A stretch of 64,000 nt of DNA from Rhodobiaceae bacterium (GTDB lineage: Bacteria > Pseudomonadota > Alphaproteobacteria > Parvibaculales > Parvibaculaceae), in NCBI GenBank assembly GCA_003330885.1, contig CP030277.1, positions 1,550,001 to 1,614,000 of the forward strand, read 5' to 3'. The notes under the pieces are model-generated. The model ran no database searches. It was not told the DNA's origin and saw nothing but the letters and a program-made list of their open reading frames with translations. Below are positions 7,516-16,175 of this stretch, one piece after another (position 1 is the first letter of the stretch; every line of letters starts with the position of its first letter). A program made the translations under genes and the position numbers.

Positions 7516-8622
7516 TCACCCCTCCACAACCAACTGGTTCTTCACCCGCGCAACACGATAACGCAGGTCGAATTGCATCGCGTCCTTACCCCCAACTTCG
7601 TCGAGCAATGTGTCCACACTTTGGCGATCATCACCCTGTAAAGGCTGGTAGAAATCCAGCACACGCTGCAGCATCCACTGCTCAAAGGTGAACATGCCCC
7701 GTTCGCCCGTCACGGGCGTGCCATCAGCTTCCTTCAACACAAAGCTTTGCTTACCGATAGCGCGGGGAATATCCACGCCAGGACTCTGATCAATCCAGTC
7801 CGCGAAGGACGCGACCATGTTGTGGAGCGGCGGAAACTGCTCTTCAAAGATGCGGCGGAGCACGGGATAGAGCGATTCCGGAACTTCGTCATCTGGCAAA
7901 AACGCACCTGCCTTGGGCTCAGGGTCCATCATCCGTTCAACCCATTTCGCCACGTTTGGCGCGATCCTCTTCATGATTTCGCCAGAGGCCGGATCGCGAT
8001 ATTGATGCGCATAAAGCGGGCCGATCATGCCAAAATCGCCAATGCTCGGGCGGGTTCCCAGAAGATAGGGATAGATCGCAAAATGTGCATCCAGGTCTCG
8101 AAGCAACTGTTCATAAGATGCCTCCACGGCTTTCTCAGTCGCCGACGTCACACCAAGGATTGGAAGCGACCCCTGGAAGGGTTTGCAGGTCTCTTTGCCC
8201 ACCGCGATCTGTTCGGCATCGCTCAGCTCAGGCTGCGAAACTTTACCAAACTCCAGATACATAGCCTCTGCATTGTAGTTCCACCGATAATGCATGGCGG
8301 GGATTTTCATCCACTCGTCGCCATAGAGTTCGAACAGACGCGCAATGGTTCCCTGCCGCGGCGTCGCGGGATAGACAGACGGGTCAGGAAAACGATCTTC
8401 GAGAAAATCGATAATGTCGCTCGTGTCCTGAACGGCAATATCATCCGGCGAAATCAGAACCGGCATCATGGCGACACCCGTCCGCGGCAGAATGACGTTC
8501 AAGTAGACATCGCGATCCGCCTTGATTTCTTCAAACGGGATATCCTTAAACCGCAGATAGGATCTAATCTTGCCCGTGAAGTAGGAAATTTCCGCGCCCA
8601 GCAGTTGATACGTATCTGTCAT
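7516..8622 (-). CDS. Glutathione S-transferase family protein (long form)
   Basis: A 368-residue protein with a thioredoxin-like GST N-terminal domain at about 5-85 (LLGAEISYFTGKIRSYLRF, cis-Pro in MMPVLIS, and QDTSDIIDFLE in place of the glutathione-contacting E-S motif). A helical C-terminal domain with ATEKAVEASYEQ and TRPSIGDFGMIGPLYAH follows. It is 130-150 residues longer than a normal GST, with an extra C-terminal helical extension. GSTs of this length occur in proteobacteria with unassigned substrates. Cytoplasmic. It is the first gene of a two-gene transcript with the secreted acidic protein. Whether it really binds glutathione is open, as the usual Ser/Tyr/Cys catalytic position is not obvious. 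Confidence 0.8.
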   Translation of the reverse strand: MTDTYQLLGAEISYFTGKIRSYLRFKDIPFEEIKADRDVYLNVILPRTGVAMMPVLISPDDIAVQDTSDIIDFLEDRFPDPSVYPATPRQGTIARLFELYGDEWMKIPAMHYRWNYNAEAMYLEFGKVSQPELSDAEQIAVGKETCKPFQGSLPILGVTSATEKAVEASYEQLLRDLDAHFAIYPYLLGTRPSIGDFGMIGPLYAHQYRDPASGEIMKRIAPNVAKWVERMMDPEPKAGAFLPDDEVPESLYPVLRRIFEEQFPPLHNMVASFADWIDQSPGVDIPRAIGKQSFVLKEADGTPVTGERGMFTFEQWMLQRVLDFYQPLQGDDRQSVDTLLDEVGGKDAMQFDLRYRVARVKNQLVVEG

Positions 8623-8771
8623 GCCTATCCCGATGGTTCAAATTGGTTATGGCATGCTTCATGCCGTTTTGCTGCAATTTAGCCTTTGTTTTCAATTCCG
8701 CCAAGCTGTTCAACTTATTGTCAATACTGACTGGACTAGCCTGCGCATCCACGGAAAAGACCAGGTAAGAC

Positions 8772-9104
8772 GTGACGACAAAAGTCAAAATTGATCGCCG
8801 ACGCAGACGCCGAATCGCCACCGCCATATCAGGTCGGATTGTCTATCCAGGCATTGATGCCGAATGCTGGATCAACCAGATGTCAGCGACAAGCGCCTTG
8901 GTTGAAGTTGTTCCCCTCCCCGCGCTCGAGACTCCTGTCGCCCTTGATGTACCCGGCATTGGATTTTCCCGAGGCATCACAGTCCGACATACAGGCCAAC
9001 ATGTTTGTGTCCGATTGGACCCCTCGCTTCGCAAAGAACAAGCAATGGATGACCGCTTAAGTGACCTCGCGAAGACCCAAACAAATCCATCTCTAACCGA
9101 CTAA
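8772..9104 (+). CDS. PilZ-like small protein, degenerate motif
   Basis: 110 residues starting with GTG. A basic run KIDRRRRRRIATAISGRI leads into a beta-rich domain with CWINQMSATSALVEVVPLP and later FSRGITVRHTGQHVCVRL. The order of a basic RxxxR-type N-terminus followed by a (D/N)xSxxG-like turn matches PilZ cyclic-di-GMP receptors. Here the second motif is NQMSATSA, so the Gly is replaced by Ala and c-di-GMP binding may be weak or lost. It stands alone, 149 bases from the divergent GST gene and 65 from an SDR gene. The assignment is moderate and rests on motif order only. Confidence 0.55.
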   Translation: MTTKVKIDRRRRRRIATAISGRIVYPGIDAECWINQMSATSALVEVVPLPALETPVALDVPGIGFSRGITVRHTGQHVCVRLDPSLRKEQAMDDRLSDLAKTQTNPSLTD

Positions 9105-9169
9105 ATCCATCGCGACTCCGTGCAGCGGCCCCGCTACACTCCCTGCAAAACACCATGAGGGAGAAACCA

Positions 9170-9958
9170 ATGAAACTTGACGGCGCAGTAGCCATTGTCA
9201 CCGGATCAGCAGCAGGCTTGGGCGCCGCCACAGCCCTCCGCCTCGCAAAATCCGGATCAAAAGTCGCAATCAACTACACAAAATCAGAAGACGAAGCCAA
9301 AGCAGTCGTCTCTGAGATCGAAGCGGCCGGTGGCGAAGCGATCCTTGCCCAAGGCGATGTGTCAGACGACGCTGCCTGCAAAAAAATTGTTCAGACGACA
9401 ATCGACAAATGGGGACGGGTCGACATTCTGGTCAATAATGCAGGGACCACACAGTTCGCAGACCATGACGATCTCGATGCCCTTCAGGCAGAGGATTTCC
9501 ACCGTATCTATGGGGTGAACGTCATCGGGGCCTATCAGATGGTCCGAGCGTGTCAGCCTCACATGAAAAGCCAGGGCGAAGGCTCAGTTGTAAACATCTC
9601 GTCCATAGCAGGTGTAACCGGCGTTGGGTCCTCGGTGGCCTATGCGGCATCCAAAGGCGCAATGAACACAATGACACTCTCGCTTGCCCGCGCGCTCGCG
9701 CCGGAGATCCGTGTGAATGCGGTTTGCCCAGGCTTTATCGGCACCCGCTGGTTCCGCGACAAGTTCGGCGAAACGACATTTCAGAAGATCGTCAAAAACC
9801 AGGAAGATACCATGCCGCTCAAACGCGCAGGTACGCCGGAAGACATTGCAGCCACAGTCTGTTTTTTCGCTGGTGAAGGGTCTGACCATATTACCGGTGA
9901 AACCCTCATCACCGACGCAGGCATGCATTTGCATTTCGCGCCACTCTCGGCACGCTGA
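9170..9958 (+). CDS. Short-chain dehydrogenase/reductase
   Basis: A 262-residue classical SDR, distinct from the one at 5935. The cofactor motif TGSAAGLG is at 11-18, NNAG at 89-92, Ser144/145, and the catalytic Tyr158 and Lys162 in YAASK. AINYTKSEDEA after strand 2, with no acidic residue at its tip, suggests NADP(H). The start is placed at ATG 9170 because GAGGGAG lies 8 bases upstream; an in-frame ATG at 9155 overlaps that site. FabG-like in appearance, but isolated from fatty-acid genes. It is convergent with an alpha/beta hydrolase, and a hairpin lies between the stops. Confidence 0.88.
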   Translation: MKLDGAVAIVTGSAAGLGAATALRLAKSGSKVAINYTKSEDEAKAVVSEIEAAGGEAILAQGDVSDDAACKKIVQTTIDKWGRVDILVNNAGTTQFADHDDLDALQAEDFHRIYGVNVIGAYQMVRACQPHMKSQGEGSVVNISSIAGVTGVGSSVAYAASKGAMNTMTLSLARALAPEIRVNAVCPGFIGTRWFRDKFGETTFQKIVKNQEDTMPLKRAGTPEDIAATVCFFAGEGSDHITGETLITDAGMHLHFAPLSAR

Positions 9959-9967
9959 ACCACTCAA

Positions 9968-9995
9968 GCAGAAGGCTTGGCTTCAGGCCTTCTGC
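9968..9995. terminator. Hairpin between convergent genes
   Basis: Inverted repeat GCAGAAGGC (9968-9976) and GCCTTCTGC (9987-9995). It covers the last codons and stop of the minus-strand hydrolase. Neither side has a strong T-run (minus side continues TTGAG), so it is a weak bidirectional terminator candidate. Confidence 0.4.
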
Positions 9996-10732
9996 AAAAA
10001 CGTAAGCACCGCCTGTTTATAAGCTGGGTCTCCAACAGTCCGCATATGATCACGCCGGGGGATCGTTACTGCCTCTCCTTTTGGAAAGGGCTCTGCAAGC
10101 CTCTCTGCCGACCCGGCAATTTCATCACGGTCTCCAGCAACCACTAGGACTGGAACCTCAACCTGCGCCAGGTCTGCATCCGTGAGCTTATCGCGCGGCA
10201 CTTGATAGCAGGCGGCGAGCGCCTCTCTGTCCTGCCCATTCTTATCCGCAAACGCCCGAAAGGCGCGGCCTACAGGTGTCTTGGCATCATGCAGACTGTC
10301 TGCGAGCAAAGCCTCAACCACCGGCTCAATCTGCCCTGATGGCGCGAAGAGCCGATCGCCAACCCCGGCCAGGACAACAGATCGACAGCGATCTGGATGA
10401 TCCATTGCAAACCGGAGGCTCAGCATGGCCCCAAGCGAGTAGCCCATGACGTCTGCATCAGTGACCCCCAGATGATCCAGAAGTGCGAGAATGTCAGACG
10501 CCATCACCCCCCGATCATAATCCGACGCATCGTACAAATCATCGCTGTCGCCATGGCCTCGAAGGTCAAACATCACGACCTGCCGCCCGGCATTCACAAG
10601 CGTGTCGACCCACCCAGGCTCTATCCAGTTGACCGCGTGGGTCGAGGCAAATCCATGCACCAGCACGATAGGGTCCCCCGTACCTTCAACCCGGTACGCC
10701 AGTTGCACATCGCCTGATTGAAAATAGTCCAC
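9983..10732 (-). CDS. Alpha/beta hydrolase (paralogue of the 13487-14239 hydrolase)
   Basis: A 249-residue alpha/beta hydrolase: HGFAST oxyanion segment at 26-31, GYSLGA elbow with Ser99, acid in GDRDEIAG and His in RRDHMRT near the C-terminus. The start is taken as GTG 10732 because a GGAGG sits 5 bases upstream; a longer frame to 10804 would run into the divergent gene. It shares with the hydrolase at 13487-14239 the layout HGFAST-x3-NW, RGHG(D/E)S, LLDHLG and (G)x-DHM, with the nucleophile at the same residue number, so the two are clear paralogues. It is divergent from an M20 amidohydrolase, with about 60 bases between the starts. Substrate unknown. Confidence 0.85.
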   Translation of the reverse strand: MDYFQSGDVQLAYRVEGTGDPIVLVHGFASTHAVNWIEPGWVDTLVNAGRQVVMFDLRGHGDSDDLYDASDYDRGVMASDILALLDHLGVTDADVMGYSLGAMLSLRFAMDHPDRCRSVVLAGVGDRLFAPSGQIEPVVEALLADSLHDAKTPVGRAFRAFADKNGQDREALAACYQVPRDKLTDADLAQVEVPVLVVAGDRDEIAGSAERLAEPFPKGEAVTIPRRDHMRTVGDPAYKQAVLTFLQKA

Positions 10733-10793
10733 AAATACCTCCGTTATGACTGGACACCTGGCACCTAGAGCGCGCCTGCGAAGAGTGTATAGT

Positions 10794-12077
10794 ATGACGA
10801 TCACTCAGACGGGGACTAAAATGACTGATGCTGCTGCTCTGAAACGCCAAGCCTGTGACGCCATCGATTCAATGAGCGATGAGCTCATTTCGATTTCGCA
10901 CGAGATTCATGCAAACCCGGAACTGGCATTCCATGAGCATAAAGCCGCAGCCCTTTTGGCCAACCGCGTGGAGAAGGAAGGCCTAGCTGTTACCCGGGAA
11001 GCTTACGGCCTGGAAACAGCCTATGCCACTGAGTTCGGCGACAAGGGCCCCACCGTCGGCATTCTGTCGGAGTATGACGCGCTGCCCGGCATCGGCCATT
11101 CCTGCGGCCACAACATCATCGCCACAACAGGTTTGGGTGCCAGCCTTGCGCTTGCAAAACTCAATGGTGCCCTTCCCGGCCGTGTCCGCTATCTCGGCAC
11201 ACCCGCAGAAGAACAAGGCGGCGGCAAGGAACTGATGGCGCAGGAAGGTGCTTTCGACGGCCTGGATGCCGCAATGATGGTTCACCCTGCCGGCGTTGAC
11301 CTCGCAACCATGCCATGCATCTGCGTGTCAGAAGTTGAAGTGATCTACACCGGCAAAAGCGCCCATGCCTCAGCCATGCCCCATGCGGGCTTAAATGCGC
11401 TGGACGCGCTGGTGACAGCCTACCAATCCATCGCACAGCTGAGACAACACATCAAACCGACCGAGCGCATCCACGGCATCATCAACGAAGGGGGCGTTGC
11501 TCCCAACATTGTGCCCGACCGGGCAAGTGGCGTCTTCTACGTCCGTGCCGCAGAAGCTATCTCGCTCGCAGCCCTGAAATCCCGTGTCCAGGCCTGCTTC
11601 GAAGCCGGCGCTCTGGCGACCGGCTGTACTGCAGACATCCGTTGGGCGAAGGCTGACTATCTGGACATGAAAACAAGTTGGCCGATTGCAGAAGCCTATG
11701 AGGAAAACGCGCGCTCTCTAGGGCGCGACTTCTTCCCGCTTGATAAAATGCCATCGGGATCTGCAGGCAGCACGGACATGGGCAATGTGAGCCACCGTGT
11801 GCCATCCATTCACCCCATGATCGCCTCAGCGCCCCCAAGTGTCGTCATTCACAATCCTGAATTCGCCCGTTGGGCTGGGAGCGAGATGGGTGACAAAGCT
11901 TGCATCGACGGCGCCAAATCCCTGGCAATGACAGCAATTGATTTCATGACCAACCCCGCCATGCAGGAAGCCGCTAAAGCTGGCTTCGCTGAAACGGCGG
12001 AAAATTCAGCACGCTCGGTCGGCGCAGCTTTTAATCCAGAAGGATCAATTGCCCTTGGCGGGTGCGGCTGCTGCTAG
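10794..12077 (+). CDS. M20D-family amidohydrolase/peptidase with Cys-rich C-terminus
   Basis: A 427-residue metal-dependent amidohydrolase of the M20 family (AbgB/HipO/p-aminobenzoyl-glutamate hydrolase type). Metal-site features are SEYDALPGIGHSCGHN (CGHN at about 104-107), PAEEQGGGK (Glu139/140), MMVHPAG and a late TDMGNVSH. The middle dimerisation domain holds GKSAHASAMPHAGLNALDA. It should hydrolyse an N-acyl or amide bond of an amino-acid conjugate. Start choice is uncertain: ATG 10794 or ATG 10821 (MTDAAALK), the latter with GGGGAC upstream. The last residues are GGCGCC, three cysteines in six, unusual for the family. It ends 4 bases inside the end of a convergent GPH transporter. Confidence 0.88.
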   Translation: MTITQTGTKMTDAAALKRQACDAIDSMSDELISISHEIHANPELAFHEHKAAALLANRVEKEGLAVTREAYGLETAYATEFGDKGPTVGILSEYDALPGIGHSCGHNIIATTGLGASLALAKLNGALPGRVRYLGTPAEEQGGGKELMAQEGAFDGLDAAMMVHPAGVDLATMPCICVSEVEVIYTGKSAHASAMPHAGLNALDALVTAYQSIAQLRQHIKPTERIHGIINEGGVAPNIVPDRASGVFYVRAAEAISLAALKSRVQACFEAGALATGCTADIRWAKADYLDMKTSWPIAEAYEENARSLGRDFFPLDKMPSGSAGSTDMGNVSHRVPSIHPMIASAPPSVVIHNPEFARWAGSEMGDKACIDGAKSLAMTAIDFMTNPAMQEAAKAGFAETAENSARSVGAAFNPEGSIALGGCGCC

Positions 12078-13429
12078 TCTGAAGCCGTTGCCGCTTCCTC
12101 AGTCTTTGCCCGCTCTTCCAGCTGTCGCCGGACGTCTTCCTGCATGTCCTTGTCGAGCGGGAAGCCCCACATGATCGCTGCGACCCCGAAATTGCAGATC
12201 ATCGGCGTCGCAACAAAGACGATGGATAGACCACGAATGGCAGCTTCGGTGTTTTCTGCACCCGGGACAAAACCGATCAGGCTCAATGTCCAGAAAACAA
12301 CACCCACGGCGATCGCTCCACCGGTCTTGGACGTAAGTGTCATCAGCGCGTAGAACAATCCGGTACGCCGGTGCCCGGTCTCCAGCTCATCAATGTCAGC
12401 GACATCGGCCAGAATGGAGCGATAGAGGATCGTCACACTGCCAACGTTGACACCAAGAAACGTGAAAACGGCCGCTGCAGCGTAAAAATTTCCGGGCGGG
12501 ATGAGAAACAATGTCGGCACCATAAGTGCATTGAATAGTGCAGCTGCAATGAGCGCCTGATGCTTACCAAGCTTATAGCTGAGCTTCACCACCACCGGTA
12601 CGAAGCCAAGCCCCGCAAAGAAGTAAATCAGCAGTAAAACACTCGGCACGCCGATTTGGAGCACATAGGTCGCCTGGAACAAAAACATTGAGCCAAGTGC
12701 CGCGCCAGAAAATCCGCTGAGAAAATCAGAAGCGATCACACGCTGAAGCGGCCGGTTGTTCAGCAATGGGCGGACAGCCTCTCGAAGGGGAAGCTCTTGT
12801 TTCTGCGACAGCTCACCGAACTCCGGGACCTTCCATACCGCGATAGCGACGGTGATCGGCAAGAGTACAATAATGAACCAGCCCATCGCTGCCACACGGT
12901 CTGCCTCGACGTTCGCACCCCCCAATTGTTCAATTGCAACAGGGATCAGCAGCACCACGGGGACGCCAAGTATGACGAACCCCTCTCGAAATCCCATGAT
13001 CCGGGACCGCTGGTCATAGTCCTCGTGGAGCTCCGCCCCCCAGGCCATGTGATTGAGACTGGCCATGGTGAAGCCGATATAGAGAACAAACATCCATGCG
13101 AAGAGATAGAGGCTACTGGACGGTGCACTCGGCATAAAAAGCATCCACGCCGAGAGAAGAACGATCGGGACAGATCCTGCTATCCAGTGCCGCCTGCGTC
13201 CCCACCGAGAAGGAAAGCGGTCGGAGATCACGCCCATCATAGGGTCCGTCACAACGTCCCACAGACGTGCGATCATGAAAACAGTACCAACGGCAGCAAG
13301 CCCTAGCCCCATTTGCTCAGCATAGAACTGAGGTAGGTAAACGGAGATAGGCAGACCCATGGCAGCCATGGGTACGGCGGGTCCGGCGAAGGCGGCCAGT
13401 TGCCACGTCGGTATCCTGTCTTGTGCCAT
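12074..13429 (-). CDS. GPH-type MFS symporter
   Basis: A 451-residue membrane protein of the glycoside-pentoside-hexuronide:cation symporter family (MelB-like), about 12 transmembrane helices. Family marks are RLWDVVTDPMMGVISDRFPSRWGRRR (loop 2-3), NHMAWGAEL, a helix-4/5 loop with RSRIMGFREG, and a second-half ADVADIDELETGHRRTGLFYAL. It should carry a glycoside-like or other organic solute with Na+ or H+. The start at ATG 13429 has GGAGG 10 bases upstream; the in-frame TTG at 13447 lies in that GGAGG itself. It is the last gene of a minus-strand run (GPH transporter, hydrolase, GPH transporter) and is a paralogue of the one at 14249-15688. Substrate not readable. Confidence 0.87.
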   Translation of the reverse strand: MAQDRIPTWQLAAFAGPAVPMAAMGLPISVYLPQFYAEQMGLGLAAVGTVFMIARLWDVVTDPMMGVISDRFPSRWGRRRHWIAGSVPIVLLSAWMLFMPSAPSSSLYLFAWMFVLYIGFTMASLNHMAWGAELHEDYDQRSRIMGFREGFVILGVPVVLLIPVAIEQLGGANVEADRVAAMGWFIIVLLPITVAIAVWKVPEFGELSQKQELPLREAVRPLLNNRPLQRVIASDFLSGFSGAALGSMFLFQATYVLQIGVPSVLLLIYFFAGLGFVPVVVKLSYKLGKHQALIAAALFNALMVPTLFLIPPGNFYAAAAVFTFLGVNVGSVTILYRSILADVADIDELETGHRRTGLFYALMTLTSKTGGAIAVGVVFWTLSLIGFVPGAENTEAAIRGLSIVFVATPMICNFGVAAIMWGFPLDKDMQEDVRRQLEERAKTEEAATASD

Positions 13430-13486
13430 GTAGAAGCGTTCCTCCAACTAAATCAGTAAGATAGATAGGGGTTTGTTGCCGACTGA

Positions 13487-14239
13487 CTAGAGCCAACCAG
13501 TAAGAAAATCGATCACGGTGCCTTTAAAAGCCCCATTGGTCAGCAAATACATGTGATCAGCGCCGGGAATGAGCTCACCCTTAGCGCCAGGTATCGCCTC
13601 CGCCAATGAGATAGGGTCACCTGCAAGATCATCTCTCTGTCCTGCCACAACCAATGTCTGAGCCCGCACAGCAAACAGGTCATCTGCAGTGGGTGACGTT
13701 CTGCCTGCCCCCGCACAAGCCGCGAGGGCTTTGAGGTCCTGCCCGAGCTGATCAGCATAAAGCCGAAACCCCTTAGCCGTGGGATCAGAAATCTCGTCCG
13801 CAGATGCCGCATCGAAAATATTCTCGGTAAAACGCGGCGCACGGTTTGGATCCAGCATATTTCCGCCAATGCCGGCAAGCACGAGATGATCGATCCTCTT
13901 GCCTTCCCGCAGGGCGAGTTCAAGGGCCAGCCCAGCCCCCATCGAAAACCCGAACACATCGGTCTTTTCAATGCCCAGATGATCCAAGAGCGCTCTGACG
14001 TCTCCCATTAGGAGATCCGTGGTGTAGTCAGCAACGGAATGACTAGCAGTGCTCTCCCCATGTCCACGCCAATCCATGGCGATCACCCGGCGGCCTGTTT
14101 TTTCAAGAGTGCCGTACCAGCCGGTGCGGGACCAATTGTCGGTCCGGGTCGACGCAAACCCATGCAGCAGCAAAATTGGTGTGCCCTCACCGACATCGTC
14201 ATAGGCAATATCGATCCCGCCATTCGAGAGAACTGTCAT
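13487..14239 (-). CDS. Alpha/beta hydrolase between two transporter genes
   Basis: A 250-residue alpha/beta hydrolase. HGFAST at 26-31, GFSMGAG elbow with Ser99, RGHGES, acid near GQRDDLAGD, and His in GADHMYL. Closely similar in layout to the hydrolase at 9983-10732. The gene starts 9 bases after the upstream GPH transporter stops and ends 57 before the next transporter starts, so the three form one operon. That context implies the imported solute is an ester, lactone or similar bond-containing compound cleaved in the cytoplasm. No signal peptide. Confidence 0.86.
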   Translation of the reverse strand: MTVLSNGGIDIAYDDVGEGTPILLLHGFASTRTDNWSRTGWYGTLEKTGRRVIAMDWRGHGESTASHSVADYTTDLLMGDVRALLDHLGIEKTDVFGFSMGAGLALELALREGKRIDHLVLAGIGGNMLDPNRAPRFTENIFDAASADEISDPTAKGFRLYADQLGQDLKALAACAGAGRTSPTADDLFAVRAQTLVVAGQRDDLAGDPISLAEAIPGAKGELIPGADHMYLLTNGAFKGTVIDFLTGWL

Positions 14240-14248
14240 TCGTTACCC

Positions 14249-15688
14249 CTAGTTGCCGCCAGCGCCAGAAGGTTGCGGGCCCGAAGATTGCGCGTCTGAC
14301 GGCTCTCCAGTCACATCGATGATCGCTGCCGCCGCAGCATCGATAGCGCGCTGCTCAAGAACCTTCCGGTTTGCCACTTGTGTTTTCTCATCCAATGGAA
14401 AGCGCCAGATGATGACGGCAACAGCGAAACTCACAATGACGGCAGGCACGACATAGATGAACCGCAATTGGTCGAGAACTTCCTGGGAATTCTCACCCTT
14501 GGCGACAAAACCTGCCTGATCCAAAAGAAAGAAGCCGATGAAAATAGCAAACGCCGCACCAATCTTGTTGGTGCTGGTCAGGAGAGAATAAAAAAGCCCC
14601 GTCCGCTGGAGGCCTGAGTCAACGGAGTCATGATCTGCAACATCTGCCATGATTGATCGGTAAAGAAATGGTCCCGCTGCCATGTTGAAACCGAAGACGA
14701 CCCAACAAATGAGCGCGATCAGCGCATTACCTTCTGGAATAAAGAAGATCAGCGGTATGGTGACACCGCTAAAAATCGCTGAGTAGGCCGTAGCTTTGTG
14801 TTTCCCAACACGCTCAGACAGCTTGATCCAAATAGGTATGCAAAAAACACCTGCAAGGAAATACGCAAGCAGCAATATCCCAGAAAGAGCCGCGAGCTTC
14901 AGAGTGTCCTCAACCAGGAAGATAAAGAGGCTTGCAACAAGACCGCCACCAATGCCCCCCAGCAAGTCGCATATCAGCACGATCCGCAAAGGACGGTTGC
15001 GACTTAACACACGGATGGTTTCGGCAACCGGCACATGCTCAGGACGTGGTGTCTCTCTTTCCCCAACAAACCTCGTCGCAACAAACACCATGATGGGCAG
15101 CAGGATAATAACAAACCACCCCATCGCAGCCACACGAGCATGATCAAGATCATCCGGCTGCATCTGTTCAATGACGATGGGCAGGCTGAGAACTGCAACC
15201 ATGCCAAGAATGAGAGCAATCTCGCGCGCGCCCTGCACCCTCGACCGCTCATTGTAAGACGGGGTCAATTCAGCGCCCCAGGACATGTGCGAAATGGTGA
15301 GAAGCGTCCACCCGATGTAGAGCACAACCATCCAGCCCAGTAGGTAGGCAGCGCCAACAACCTCAAAGGGTGGAATGAAAATCATGTAGACCGAGACCAT
15401 GACGATCGGAACAGACGCGACAATCCAATGTCGCCGCCGCCCCCACTTGGTCTCAAAGCGGTCTGACAACACGCCCAAAACCGGGTCTGTGAACACATCC
15501 CAGAAACGAATAAGCAAAAACAAGACGCCAATGAAGGTGAGTTCAAGGCCTGTAATTTTCGCGTAAAATGGTGGGATGTGAACCGCAAGCGGGAGCCCAA
15601 GCGCAGCGATCGGTGCTGCCGGCAGTGCAAACGCAAACAACGTTGACCTTTTAAGCACGTCATCGCGCTGAGTGGCCTCGTCTGCCAT
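14249..15688 (-). CDS. GPH-type MFS symporter (paralogue)
   Basis: A 479-residue GPH-family symporter, about 12 helices, with LIRFWDVFTDPVLGVLSDRF (loop 2-3), ISHMSWGAEL, NERSRVQGAREI, and MADVADHDSVDSGLQRTGLFYSL in the second half. A GGGAGGAG ribosome binding site precedes ATG 15688. The C-terminus has an extra polar tail of about 25 residues (DVTGEPSDAQSSGPQPSGAG). It is first in the operon transporter-hydrolase-transporter. The two transporters share every signature above but differ in tail and loops, suggesting an old duplication with different specificities. Confidence 0.87.
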   Translation of the reverse strand: MADEATQRDDVLKRSTLFAFALPAAPIAALGLPLAVHIPPFYAKITGLELTFIGVLFLLIRFWDVFTDPVLGVLSDRFETKWGRRRHWIVASVPIVMVSVYMIFIPPFEVVGAAYLLGWMVVLYIGWTLLTISHMSWGAELTPSYNERSRVQGAREIALILGMVAVLSLPIVIEQMQPDDLDHARVAAMGWFVIILLPIMVFVATRFVGERETPRPEHVPVAETIRVLSRNRPLRIVLICDLLGGIGGGLVASLFIFLVEDTLKLAALSGILLLAYFLAGVFCIPIWIKLSERVGKHKATAYSAIFSGVTIPLIFFIPEGNALIALICWVVFGFNMAAGPFLYRSIMADVADHDSVDSGLQRTGLFYSLLTSTNKIGAAFAIFIGFFLLDQAGFVAKGENSQEVLDQLRFIYVVPAVIVSFAVAVIIWRFPLDEKTQVANRKVLEQRAIDAAAAAIIDVTGEPSDAQSSGPQPSGAGGN

Positions 15689-15929
15689 CCAGTCTCCTCC
15701 CTGAATTTTGTGGCCGGCTCTTCTGGCCGACTGAATATCTTTGACTTAACTATATGCGCAACCGGCTGCGTCGCGCCAGCAAATGCGGACAACACTGTCG
15801 TGATACCTAGTGAGGCTTGTCACAGGCGCTGAAAGCACGCCAAAAGGCTGGAATTTGTCCCCTTCTGAGGCTAGGGTACGGCCAAATTTGACACTGGCGG
15901 AATCGCACCGCCACAACAGAGTGGGTCTC

Positions 15930-16175
15930 ATGGCGAGCGGCACAAATATCCCCAAATTTCGTAATGATACAGGCGTAAGCGAAATCCGCATTGGCGCAAG
16001 AGAGTTCAAATGTGTGGGCGCGACACCTCCAAATGATCATCCCCATGTCTTCCTCGACATGGGTGACGAGGTAGAAATCATCTGTCCCTATTGCTCTACT
16101 CTCTACAAACATGATGCGTCATTGAAGATCGACGAGGCGTCACCAGCAGAAGCCGCCTGGCAGGAAGCGTCCTAA
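15930..16175 (+). CDS. CHCC zinc-finger protein (NDUFS6-like)
   Basis: An 81-residue protein with the zf-CHCC layout: Cys in FKCVG, His in DHPHVFLDM, then CPYC. This family is homologous to the complex I accessory subunit NDUFS6 and is widespread in alphaproteobacteria, where it binds one zinc. The start ATG 15930 (MASGTNIPKF) is chosen over an upstream in-frame ATG at 15810, which would add 40 residues with no family similarity. Divergent from the GPH operon. A complex I role is known for the eukaryotic relative and inferred here. Confidence 0.8.
   Translation: MASGTNIPKFRNDTGVSEIRIGAREFKCVGATPPNDHPHVFLDMGDEVEIICPYCSTLYKHDASLKIDEASPAEAAWQEAS

Noticed and set aside
7747-8682. 311-codon open frame opposite the GST gene (plus strand)
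   Set aside because: Antisense shadow of a clear GST reading frame; Arg/His-rich composition, no ribosome binding site, no family match.
12060-12077. Lipobox or prenylation-type C-terminal signal in the M20 enzyme (GGCGCC)
   Set aside because: Bacterial lipoproteins are modified at the N-terminus, and this end does not fit a known bacterial C-terminal signal; kept only as an oddity.
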